A DNA stretch of 64,000 nucleotides, from the NCBI GenBank assembly GCA_009760855.2, contig WPIO01000223.1, positions 27,501 through 91,500 on the forward strand, in the 5' to 3' direction. The stretch's first letter is position 1; the number at the start of each line of letters is the position of its first letter. The notes below the pieces were generated by a model. It did no database searches. It saw only the letters and a program-made list of their open reading frames with translations, and was not told the origin of the DNA. Below, piece after piece: positions 54,729 to 64,000 of the stretch. The stretch is from Cristatella mucedo. Its lineage: Eukaryota > Bryozoa > Phylactolaemata > Cristatellidae. The position numbers and the translations under genes are program-made.

Positions 54729-56740
54729 GTCTTGTCTTGTATCTCCATCAGTAACTCCACAAAGTCATAAAGACCATGTGGGTGTTACGCAGGAGAGTTT
54801 TGTATAGCGCACTCACAGCCTAAGCGGCTTTCGGCACGCATTCGGTAGCCAACAGACTTCGTCTCATGCAACAAAGAGAAAGTGGAAAGCATAGCAGAGT
54901 TAGGAGAGCAGTTGAGGTAGTGAGTAGCGTAGAAGTAGCGGTTCAGGACCGCTGAAAAAGATGTGCCATAGTCGGCAGTTGGAGAGTAGATGTCGTTGCG
55001 TAAGAATTGTGGAAGCGAGTTCCACAGTCTAGGACCTGCAGAGCTAAAGCTTCTGTCGCCAACTGTCTTTAAGCGGAGGAATGGGACAGCTAATTTATTG
55101 TCCACACAGGACCTGAGGGCGCGAACAGGCTGAAACTGATGCAGCAGTTCAGCTAGGTACGAAGGAGCCGAGCCGTGGCGGGCCTTGTGGGTCAGCGTAA
55201 GAACTTTGCTCTGTATCCTTTGCTCAACCGGCAACCATCCTAGCTCTTTCAGCAAAGGTGACACGTGCTCAAACCGCTGGGACTTGAAGACCAGCCTTGC
55301 AGCCATATTCGTTGTCCGCTGTAGTGGCATAATAGCTTTCTTTGGTAGCCCAGCCAAAAGGGAATTACAATAATCAAGCCGAGACAGAACTAATGAGCCA
55401 GTTAAATTTTTTACAAGCCACTGTGGGAGACAGCTTCTAATCTTGGATAGGGATCGGATGTGATGGCTACCGGTAGAGGCAGTCTTCTGAATGAAGCTTT
55501 TGAAATTGAGGCAGCTGTCGAACATGACACCTAGATTTCGAGCACGTGGTGAAGGTCGCACAATAGCATCACCTATTAGAACAGCAAAGCCTTTTAATCC
55601 AGCCACACGCTTAGGGTGTCCTATGAGAAGCAGTTCGGTTTTATCGTCATTTAATTTCACGAAGTTTTCCGACATCCAGGATCGAATATCGGCAAGACAA
55701 GCATTCAGTTCCTCAGTTGCTGCAGCAGATTCCGACGGTTTAAATGACAAATACAACTGAGTATCGTCAGCATAGAAGTGATATCCTATTCCATGGGCCT
55801 TAATCACTTTTCCCAGATGTTGCGTATAAATGGAGAACAGCAAGGGACCAAATACAGACCCTTGAGGGACTCCACAGGTGACCCTTCTCATGTCTGAGAC
55901 CTGACCCCCACACGACACGGATTGAACACGATCAGACAAGTACGATTTAAACCACGCCAGTGCTTCGTCTGCCAGACCGATCGTTGTTCTCAATCGTTCA
56001 AGCAGAACTTCGTGATCAATGGTGTCGAAGGCAGCAGACAGATCTAGCAGAGCTAGGGCAGTGACATTCCCGTCGTCGTTGCCACGTAGAATGTCATTGT
56101 TAACACGGAGGAGAGCAGTTTCAGTAGAGTGCTGCCTCTTGAACCCTGATTGAAATGTTTCTGACATTCCATTATTTTCAATATGTTCAACTAGCTGCTT
56201 AGCAACAATTTTTTCAAGAATCTTTGATAAGAACGGAAGAAGGGAAACTGGACGATAGTTTGCTAGGACCTCTGTGTCTAATCCGGGCTTTTTAAGAATG
56301 GGTCTAACGATTGCCAATTTGAAGGACTTGGGGACGACCCCTTTTCCCAAAGAAGCATTACAAATCTTGGTTATGGCAGGGCTAAGTTGGTCTGCCAGTG
56401 AAGACCACAGAGATGAAGGTATAGGGTCTTCAGGAGACGAGCTCTTTTTGCTAGACCTTACTAAGGCACCCACATCACAGGCAAAAACATCAGAGAACCT
56501 TTTAAGAAAGGTCACAGGTTGAGGAACGGCGATTGCTTTGGTCGGTGGGGCTTAATGGAGGCACGAATGTGCACAATTTTTTCAGTAAAGAAGGCTGAAA
56601 ACTTTTTGTCTGAGCCCTTAATATCTGGGGAGTCAGACCTGACAGCATTGGCCAGTAATGGTTTACTGTCTTATAAATCTGTTTAGTGTCCGACTGGCAA
56701 TAATTCAGTTTTCTAATGAAAAAAGAAGCCGTGGATGTCT
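54729..56740 (-). mobile_element. LINE-B copy 1 (reverse transcriptase and 3' end), 5'-truncated
   Basis: CR1/L2-type reverse transcriptase in one open frame (56515-54785): N-Y-R-P-V-S-L-L-P-F-L-S-K-I-L-E-K, F-Q-S-G-F-K-R-Q-H-S-T-E-T-A, L-L-D-L-S-A-A-F-D-T-I-D-H, C-G-V-P-Q-G-S-V-F-G-P-L-L-F, F-Y-A-D-D-T-Q-L-Y-L, K-L-N-D-D-K-T-E-L, S-R-L-D-Y-C-N-S-L-L and a C-terminal W-N-S-L-P. The upstream part is frameshifted near 56530. The 3' end carries (CAAGA)n (54730-54748). It is very similar to copy 2 and stops abruptly at 56740, inside an older LINE. Confidence 0.93.
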
Positions 56741-57252
56741 TAGCTGCCGCATTGCACCACTTCTCTCTGGCCTGCAGCACTGTCTGTCCATCGAGAGGCG
56801 GATCCACTTCAAGGTCCTGACACTTACTTTAAGGTTCGTTCATTCTCTTACTTCAGCTTACCTGCCTTCACACTTCTTTTTTCTCAGGACTCTCCACACA
56901 CCACCTGCTCCTTTAAATCTCGTCACGGAGTTATTCTTGAAACTAAACTGGCCTTTGGCGATCACGCCTTCAGCTACTCGGCACCTAAAACGAGGAGCTA
57001 GCTGTCGAACGACATAACGGCATCCTCAAATTTGACGACGCTTAAAGCAAAGCTGAAGAATCTCACCTGTGCCCCTTAACGCATTCGCTTCGTTCACGTG
57101 AATCGTCCAGAATGTACTCCCACGTGCAGTAATTTCTTAGTCACTGATCAGCTCTTAGGCCTTTTTCCAGCCAACGTGCACAATCAAGAGAGATTTTGTC
57201 ATTTTTCTGATGCTATACAAATTCGGTAGCATTATTGTTAATATTATTGTAA
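56741..57252 (+). mobile_element. old LINE-A-type relic at the LINE-B junction
   Basis: ttgcaccacttctctctggc onward reads I-A-P-L-L-S-G-L-Q...S-I-E-R-R-I-H-F-K-V-L-T-L-T-L-R. This is the H-I-T-P-L-L-A-D-L...V-K-Q-R-I-D-F-K-V-L region, then S-A-Y-L. A tail-like end with gctatacaaattcgg and ATT-rich bases is at 57215-57250. Confidence 0.65.
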
Positions 57253-58380
57253 TCCCTGACGCTGTTGCTTTGATATCTCTTTTACCTGCCAGCCAACCAA
57301 CTTGACAGCTCTCGAGGGCCCGGAGCAAGTCGCTCAACGTTGCCGAGGTACCCTTGGTTAACTTTCAGTGCACGAGACAGCTCCAAACGCGATCGCAGTT
57401 TTTCCTGTGTCTTCACTTCAAGTGATCTATACTAGCGTTGAAAGCGCGTCGGTGTAAACTTGGAGCTCCTTGGCCACACGAACCCATTTCCGAGGGCCAA
57501 TCCGATGTGCCACTAGGCTAAAAGCTTCCCGAAAAGCGACGGTTTCATCTGAAAGATGAAGAAACAGTTGGAAAGCTTTTATAAACTTTGATTCACGAAA
57601 GCCACAAGCCAAGTTGAACGAACAAGTGCGAACTCTTGCATGCATGACACGTAAGCTAGTTCACTGAAATTAGACCCACTTAGCATCCCGATTGATCTTT
57701 GGTCTCCGCAAGTGTAATAAATTTTGAGCCCCATTGAAGAAACTCTGCTCTTAGTTATTTTTCAAAAATGTTTCGCGTCTCGTAAATACTCTTTTGCAAC
57801 CGGGGCAAAAACAGATGAAAGCCTGACAAAATCAGGATCTGGTATCCTTTCGGAAACGGTAAGGTAAGTTCAGTAAGGTAAGGGATTAGGAATTTGCTAA
57901 AAAAACAGCAGCTTTCAGACGATAATCTTGAGATCGCCAAGCACAAGTCTGACCTAATGACACCAATCTGTACCTTTTTTGCTGTCTAGTTCATTCACCT
58001 TAGCTCAGGAAAATGCTTTCAACAACTACATAAGCAACGTGTCGATATGCTTAGACTTTCTAACCACATATTCTAGGAGAGCATGGTGATGGCCAGGCAA
58101 CAGCTAATAACTTCTCATTACTACCTCTCAAAACTTTCCAAGTGTTTGGTGTTCCGAAGAGTTAAAAGGGTGGAGCTCCATGTGTCTAATTCAGCATGAA
58201 ATTGGTGCTCTGAAAAATTAAAAGGGTGCTACAAGTTTTAATTCAGAATGAAGTTGGTGCAATTGGGACAGCCTGAGGTCAGTCAGCCAACCCACGAGAC
58301 AAACCGAGAGGAACTACCTGTATGCCCAAGTAGGTCCCAGCGGTTGAATATCTGGCCCTCAAGTCCCGACCCTGGGTCTT
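57253..58380. other. no recognised gene
   Basis: AT-rich; contains a direct repeat of about 45 bp (tgaa-ttggtgctctgaaaaatt / gtttggtgttccgaagagtt with aaaagggtg) at 58145-58255. Nothing else identified. Confidence 0.4.
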
Positions 58381-58507
58381 GAGAGCGATTGTAACACTAG
58401 AGCCCGAAATCTGTTCGAATTTCCGCGTGCTCCATGGCAACGCCACACAATGCATTTCTCGAGAAAGTTCTCCGAAGGCCGCCGCTCGACCGCCACGCCC
58501 TACATTA
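58381..58507. repeat. left copy of a ~127-bp direct repeat flanking LINE-B copy 2
   Basis: Shares about nine tenths of its bases with 62190-62318 (both contain caacgccacacaatgcattt and ctcgagaaagttctccgaag and end cgccacgccctacatta). It lies exactly at the 3' boundary of LINE-B. Confidence 0.85.
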
Positions 58508-60578
58508 TGTAATATAATGTATCTCCGTCTGTAACTGCAAAAAGTCAAAAAGACCACGTGGGTGTTACACCAGAGAGTTTTGTATAGCGCACTCACAGCC
58601 TAAGCGGCTTTCGGCACGCATTCGGTAGCCAACAGACTTCGTCTCATGCAACAAAGAGAAAGTGGGAAGCATAGCAGAGTCAGGAGAGCAGTTGAGGTAG
58701 TTAGTAGCACGGAAGTAGCAGCTCAGGACCGCTGAAAAGGATGAGCCATAGTCGGCAGTAGGAGAATAGCTGTCGTTGCGTAAGAATTGTGGAAGCGAGT
58801 TTCACAGTCTAGGACCTGCAGAGCTAAAGCTTCTGTCGCCAACGGTCGTAAAGCGGAGGAATGGAGCAGCTAATATATTGTCCAAACAAGATCTGAGGCC
58901 GCAAAGAGGCTAAAACGGGTGCAGCAGTTCAGCTAGGTACGAAGGAGCCGAGCCGTGGCGGGCCTTGTGGGTCAGCGTAAGAACTTTGCTCTGGATCCTT
59001 TGCTCAACCGGCAACCATCCTAGCTCTTTCAGCAAAGGTGACACGTGCTCAAACCGCTGGGACTTGAAGACCAGCCTTGCAGCCATATTCATAGTCTGCT
59101 GCAGTGGCCTAATAGCTTTCTTTGGCAGCCTAGCCAATAAGGAATTGCAATAATCAAGCCGAGACAAAACTAAGGAGCTAGTTAAATTTTTTACATGCCA
59201 CTGTTGGAGACAGCTTCTAATCTTGGACAGGGATCGGATGTGATGGCTACCGGTAGAGGCAGTCTTCTGAATGAAGCTTTTAAAATTGAGGCAGCTGTCG
59301 AAAACGACACCTAAATTTCGAGCACGTTGTGATGGTCGCACAATAGCATCACCTATTAGAACAGCAAAGCCTTTTAATCCAGCCACACGCTTAGGGTGTC
59401 CTATGAGCAGCAGTTTGGTTTTATCATCATTTAATTTCACGAAGTTTTCCGACATCCAGGATCGAATATAGGCAAGACAAGCATTTACTTTTTCAGTTGC
59501 TGCAGCAGATTTCGACGGTTTGAATGACAAATACAACTGAGTATCGTCAGCATAGAAGTGATATCCTATTCCATGGGCCTTAATCACTTTTCCCAGATGT
59601 TGCGTATAAATGGAGAACAGCAAGGGACCAAATACAGACCCTTGAGGGACTCCACAGGTGACCCTTCTCATGTCTGAGACCTGACCCCCACACGACACGG
59701 ATTGAACACGATCAGACAAGTACGATTTAAACCACGCCAGTGCTTCGTCTGCCTCACCAATCGTTGTTCTCAATCGTTCAAGCAGAACCTCTTGATCAAT
59801 GGTGTCGAAGGCAGCAGACAGATCTAGCAGAGCTAGGGCAGTGACATTCCCGTCGTCGTTGCCACGTAGAATGTCAATGTTAACACGGAGGAGAGCAGTT
59901 TCGGTAGAGTGCTGTCTCTTGAAACCTGATTGAAATGTTTATGACATTCCATTATTTTCAATATGTTCAACTAGCTGCTTAGCAACAATTTTTTCAAGAA
60001 TCTTTGATAAGAACGGAAGAAGGGAAACTGGACGATAGTTTGCTAGGACCTCTGTGTCTAATCCAGGCTTTTCAAGAATAGGTCTAACGATTGCCGATTT
60101 GAAGGACTTGGGGACGACCCCTTTTCCCAAAGAAGCATTACAAATCTTGGTTATGGCAGGGCTAAGTTGGTCTGCCAGTGAAGACCACAGAGATGAAGGT
60201 ATAGGGTCTTTAGGAGACGAGCTTATTTTGCTAGACCTTATTAAGATAGCCACATCGCATGCAGAAACCTTGGAGAACCTTTTAAGGAAGGTCACAGGTT
60301 GTGGATCCGCGATTGCTTTAGTCGGAGGCGGCTTAATGGAGGCACGAATCTGCACAATTTTTTCAGTAAAGAAGGCTGAAAACTTTTCGTCTGAGCCCTT
60401 AATATCTGGGGAGTCAGACCTGACAGCATTGGCCAGTAATGGTTAACTGTCTTATAGATTGGTCTAGCGGTTAAGGTGCTCACCCCGACCAAGGTCTGAC
60501 TGAGGTCGTGGACTCGAGCCCCGAGGCATGTGTGAAGTGCCTGAATAGAGATTAAGTTCTCTTGGGGCGCTATATAAA

Positions 60579-60621
<43 letters not shown>

Positions 60622-62135
60622 GTTTAGTGTCTGACTGGCAGGAATTCAGCTTTCTAATGAAAAAAGAAGCCCTGGTTTTTTAAGCTTTCGGGTGTAAACT
60701 CGAGGATGTCTTTGAAATTGACTAGATCTGCATCAGACCCCGATTTCTTGAAACGACGTTCAAGCCTGCGCTTAACCCGGCACATCTTTAGGAGTTTCTT
60801 TGTAAATTGAAAGGAATATCCACGACTTTGAACATGGATAGAATGAACGGGAGCATGCTTGTCAAGAGCACTCCTGAGTGTCATGTTCATAGCATCAGTG
60901 AAGGTATCGAGGCTGCCGGTCGAGTCTGAATGCAGATCAAAAAGACCTGCACCACAAACAGATTTCACAAACTTGTCTATGTGAATGCTTTGTAAGTTAC
61001 GTCACTTGACAAGTTCGATATTACCCTTTACGTACAAGGGAGCAGGAACAGTAAACGTGACCGAACAATGATCTGAGAGGCTCAGTGGGCACACCACAAG
61101 GTCCGTGGGGAGGACATCCTTAGTGATCACGAGATCTAGTATGTGGCCACCGACGTTGGTGCTATGATTAACGTGTTGGGCCAAACCAAAATTCTCCAGA
61201 CAGTCAAGAAATGAGCAGACCTGGCTGTTGCTAGGGTTGTCAACGTGAATATTGAAGTCTCCTACAATCAGTAAGGGCCTGTCACACATAGATATTTTAG
61301 CGAGGAACTCTGAAAACTCCTCTCTAAACAAGTTTAGACTGCCAGAAGGAGAGAGGTATTGTCTTTGATGAAGACCTGATTGCAACCGATTCAAACGATG
61401 GCCCATGCGAAAAACTGCACATTTTATAGTCAAACAACTCGCGAACAACAATTGCAACCCAGCCGCCAACCTTGTCAGAACGCATGGACTGATAGAATGA
61501 GAACCCGGGTGGAGTGGTCTCAGAAATACAGCTACTGGAACAAGGCGTCATCCAAGTTTCGGTAAGCAGAAATGCATCTAGCTTCTCCTGGACCACCTGA
61601 TCGCGGATACGTAACCACTTGGTTTTTAGCGAGCGGACATTTAGTAGGCGGAATTTATGAGGCTGTCCAACAACTGGGCGACGGCGATGAAGTGGCTCGT
61701 ATTCTCCTCCGTTTGCGTTCGACCCGGCGGACTCAGGCCCTTCGAATTCGAACTGGACCTTAGTAACGGCCGTCGGACGACGTTTCACAACGTGCTGAGC
61801 GACGGCGGGTGGGCTACTATCGCAATAAGTACTATTCAGCGCTTTAAACGTAAAGGTCGTAGGTTTGATTGCCGAGCTGTTGGTAGGGCGAACGCAGGAT
61901 GCAGGAAGGTTCTCACTGACCCGCCGGAGAAGGCCCGCCGGTAGGCATCGACTAATGGCGACATCGTACCTTATGCTAAGCAGGTCCTGTTTTGTGTAGC
62001 ATATCCGAGGACATCTCATAAATAGTCACAGCGAAGATAGCAGCGGAATACCCGAAGGTATTACGGAGAAATCAAGTAAAGGTCCACACCAAGCTAGGAG
62101 TCGCCCGAGGCCGCTCTCTAGCGCGGGTAGGAAAC
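58508..62135 (-). mobile_element. LINE-B copy 2, near full length, interrupted by a SINE
   Basis: Minus strand. The start of the coding region (62019 downward) has Y-T-K-Q-D-L-L-S-I-R. The endonuclease follows with L-N-V-R-S-L, L-L-T-E-T-W-M, G-D-F-N-I-H-V-D and S-D-H-C-S (61030-61640). The reverse transcriptase (60355-58910) has the same blocks as copy 1, including Y-A-D-D. Several frameshifts and stops (for example a TAA where copy 1 has E in M-S-E-T-F) make it inactive. A SINE-B is inserted at 60456-60620. The 3' end reads gttacagacggagatacatt then A/T. Confidence 0.93.
60456..60620 (+). mobile_element. SINE-B inserted into LINE-B copy 2
   Basis: TTGGTCTAGCGGTTAAGG (box A), gtggactcgagccccgagg (box B region), gtgcctgaatagagattaag, ttctcttggggcgctatata, then a pure (AT)n tail of about 40 bp. 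LINE-B copy 1 (56675-56690) shows the uninterrupted site cttataaatctgtttagtg. Confidence 0.93.
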
Positions 62136-62375
62136 TAGAAATGTGTCGCACTGGCCACGCACGTTGAAAGTTCCACGAACGCTCAACACTGCGAGAGAGT
62201 GATCGTAATACTAGAGCGCGAGATCTGTTCGCATTTCCGGTACTCCGTGGCAACGCCACACAATGCATTTCTCGAGAAAGTTCTCCGAAGGCTGCCGCTC
62301 GACCGCCACGCCCTACATTAGAAATGTGCCGAACTGGCCACGAACGTTGAAAGTTCCACGAACGCTCAACACTGC
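62136..62375. repeat. X-Y-X repeat block at the 5' boundary of LINE-B copy 2
   Basis: X (about 58 bp, ttgaaagttccacgaacgct inside) occurs at 62136-62193 and 62319-62375. Between them is Y (62194-62318), the right copy of the direct repeat found at 58381-58507. Either flank duplications or 5'-UTR monomers. Confidence 0.8.
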
Positions 62376-63004
62376 GGCCTCGGCGTCCGCCCAGCGATCA
62401 CACGCTTCAAGGATCAGAGGTAGTGGGCGAGTGAGCGAGCGAGAGAGCGAGCCCTCTTGGCCACAAATGATGCGCAAGGCACTCGAGGTCTTGCCGAAAC
62501 TCTCAACTTGATCTCAGCTCTTTTTCCGCCTCCAGTGCTACTTCGGTGTTGTGACCTGTGGTGCCGCTCGCAGGCTGAGCATTCGCTGAGCTTCGCAGCC
62601 ATCGCTCGGTCGCGAGGGGCTGCGCCCCTTGCACCGAGGTCGCGATAGCGATCGAGCGAGCGAGGGGCGCCGTCTGGCGTCGGCAGACCATGTCAGCCTC
62701 CAGCCCGCTGCTCCAGGCCGGCTCACTGCCGGCCGCGTCGGCCGTTCTCGCGTGGCTGCACCCCATGCAAAGCTGTTCAGGCGACGGATCATTAGTCCCA
62801 TCCATCACTAGTCCAGTCCCATTAGTCCCATCCAGCTTCGCTTTGCTGAGGAGCCAGATGTAAAACGGCTGTTACTCTCGGCTGACGTTCTTCTGGCAGA
62901 ATAGGCTGAATTTCGGTTGTAACGTGCGATATAAGCTCAAAAAATCTATAAAATGTCAATAAAGCTGTTCTCTGGGCAGCTAGCAGTACAAGTCCGAAGC
63001 GGCG
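62376..63004. other. region 5' of SAS-6
   Basis: CpG-richer, with gcgagcgagcgagcg-type runs and two catcactagtcccat / attagtcccatcc copies (62790-62840). Probably SAS-6 5' flank or promoter. No element assigned. Confidence 0.35.
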
Positions 63005-63525
63005 ATGGCCAAGAAAGGTACGTGCCCCAGCAGTGCATCTGCTTCAACCATGTCCGCGGTGAAATCGGCCTCAGACAGTGTAGAAATCCTGAGCACCGTC
63101 TGCAGTTACAAGATTCGTAGATTAAAATCGCGTCATATGTTTCTATATGTGCACGAGCGTGAGTTCGAGTCTGCTTACACGTTCATTTTGCAAGGCAGCC
63201 GGCTGCTGTGTGTTTTGGCTCATACCAGACTGGCCTAGTTAATGATCGTACACAGTTGTCTCCGAATGACGACGATCTTATTTGTTGTGACTGTAGGCGC
63301 AGGAAGCTGCAGCTGGATGTGGACCTATGCGAAGCGTCGGCGTCATTGCAGAAAAAGGTAAGCGAGCGCTTCCGGCTCTGCTCTCAGTAGGTTCAGCCGG
63401 TTCGACGCATTACGCTTGACTCGGACGCATTTTTCCGTGCAGCAACTTGTGGCGGTGCAGTTAACCGGCGAGCAAGACCCGGATTTTCTGTACACGCTCA
63501 AGATAAACGAGGAATACTTCCAAAA
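63005..63525 (+). CDS. Sas-6: SAS-6 centriole cartwheel protein, N-terminal head domain (partial, continues off right edge)
   Basis: SAS-6 dimers build the nine-fold cartwheel that templates centrioles; the N-terminal head domain mediates ring assembly. Two exons are supported (63229-63357 and 63443-63525). Together they read R-R-K-L-Q-L-D-V-D-L, Q-L-V-A-V-Q-L-T-G-E-Q-D-P-D-F-L-Y-T-L-K-I-N and E-E-Y-F-Q. This follows the family pattern R-R-x-x-I-x-x-x-I-E-L...L-V-I-R-L-T-D-D-x-D-P-F-F-L-Y-x-L-x-I-S-E-E-D-F-Q. The start is not settled. ATG 63005 (M-A-K-K, followed by donor-like gtacgt at 63018) is a candidate, but its phase does not directly fit the next exon. The coiled coil lies outside the window. 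Confidence 0.85.
63229..63357 (+). CDS. Sas-6: SAS-6 exon (head-domain strands)
   Basis: Acceptor gctcataccag (63228) by best guess, donor CAGAAAAAG|gtaagc (certain); 43 codons, phase 0. D-L-I-C-C-D-C-R-R-R-K-L-Q-L-D-V-D-L-C. An alternative acceptor gactgtag (63298) would start at R-R-K-L but changes phase. Confidence 0.75.
63443..63525 (+). CDS. Sas-6: SAS-6 exon (L-T-x-x-x-D-P-x-F-L-Y motif)
   Basis: Acceptor tttttccgtgcag, donor TTCCAAAA|gtaaga; 27 codons plus two bases. V-Q-L-T-G-E-Q-D-P-D-F-L-Y-T-L-K-I-N-E-E-Y-F-Q is split here from the following exon. The next exon (usually L-L-V-D-F) is not in the window. Confidence 0.9.
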
Positions 63526-64000
63526 GTAAGAATCGTTTTGCAGCCATTTCGGCATTGTTCTCTTGTCTTCCGTCATGAACTCGAACATCGAGAATGTAAT
63601 GACTGGCTTGCTACCATTGTTACCACGGTACGAGCGCCAGGGTCAGAATGACGGATTGCTCTGAGCCTGATCGTGCCTTCAGCTTCGGATGTAGCGAGTC
63701 TTTGAACTCTCCATTCATTGGCAGACTGAAGAAATACATCTCTTCGAAGAAAGACCCCAGCATGAATGCCTCTCAGTGCATAGAAGCAGAGGCATTTGAA
63801 TACTAGTTTCTCAATATAGTATCGCAGTAGTATTTTCGGTGTGGCACCATTATGTGGGCTACTTTACTCCTTTAAAGAAGCTATCGAGGCGAGCAGGAAA
63901 ACCCGGGTTCCATTTTCTTCTTGTGTCAATTTGAGCTGACACTGAGCAGGCTACCACGAACGTTCTCATGCATGTTGACACAGTTCATGTTACTACTAAT
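63526..64000. other. SAS-6 intron, nothing else recognised
   Basis: No further exon with the expected hydrophobic D-F segment. Sequence ends inside the gene. Confidence 0.5.

Noticed and set aside
55185-55760. Plus-strand frames inside the LINE-B copies (also 58965-59471, 60054-60446)
   Set aside because: Antisense shadows of the reverse transcriptase frame, repeated identically in both LINE-B copies.

Overview
This is animal nuclear DNA. Genes are broken by GT-AG introns (plus one GC-AG intron), coding DNA is a few percent of the window, and the rest is non-LTR retrotransposons, tRNA-derived SINEs, long (GA)n and other microsatellites and CpG-rich stretches. There is no operon structure, phage, plasmid or CRISPR. 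The N-terminus of the Patched gene has an R-T-S-W-V-D-A start that, from memory, is more like arthropod Patched than vertebrate or lophotrochozoan Patched. An arthropod is therefore the best guess, as inference only.

Left part (1-14 kb, minus strand): the N-terminal half of the Hedgehog receptor Patched, read as ten exons from 13941 down to 331. All ten join in frame (2316 nt, 772 codons). They cover the N-terminus, first transmembrane helix, first large ectodomain, sterol-sensing domain and part of the central cytoplasmic loop. The rest of the gene lies beyond the left edge. A very CpG-rich block (about 13.3-18.9 kb) covers its 5' end. Introns hold a CT array, an AGGTCA-bearing minisatellite, two strong hairpins and a LINE tail.

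Middle (14-27 kb): GC- and CpG-rich, no recognised gene. It holds several GA/CT arrays, a (GCC)37 array, a 16-bp minisatellite with a 7-unit higher-order repeat, and LINE/SINE fragments. At 26.64-26.85 kb is a SPIN-like hAT miniature transposon. Near here the sequence changes to more AT-rich, LINE-dominated DNA.

Right part (27-62.4 kb): a nested graveyard of two CR1/L2-type LINE families. LINE-A has an ATT-repeat tail and more than 20 pieces. LINE-B has four pieces, including one with endonuclease and reverse transcriptase regions. Two tRNA-SINE families are also present, and SINE-B plus one SINE-A copy end in LINE-A-like tail sequence. A decayed copy of a multicopy invertebrate protein family lies at 33.2-34.0 kb. 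Embedded in this region, on the plus strand at 48.1-52.7 kb, are three exons of a Vps55/LEPROT endosomal membrane protein.

Right edge (63.2-63.5 kb, plus strand): two exons of the N-terminal head domain of the centriole cartwheel protein SAS-6, continuing past the window.

The three host genes (Hedgehog signalling, endosome-to-vacuole sorting, centriole assembly) are functionally unrelated neighbours. The main novelty is in the repeats: GA arrays growing inside a LINE tail, a datable SINE-into-LINE insertion, a probable twin-priming inversion, long direct repeats around LINE-B, and the SPIN-like element.
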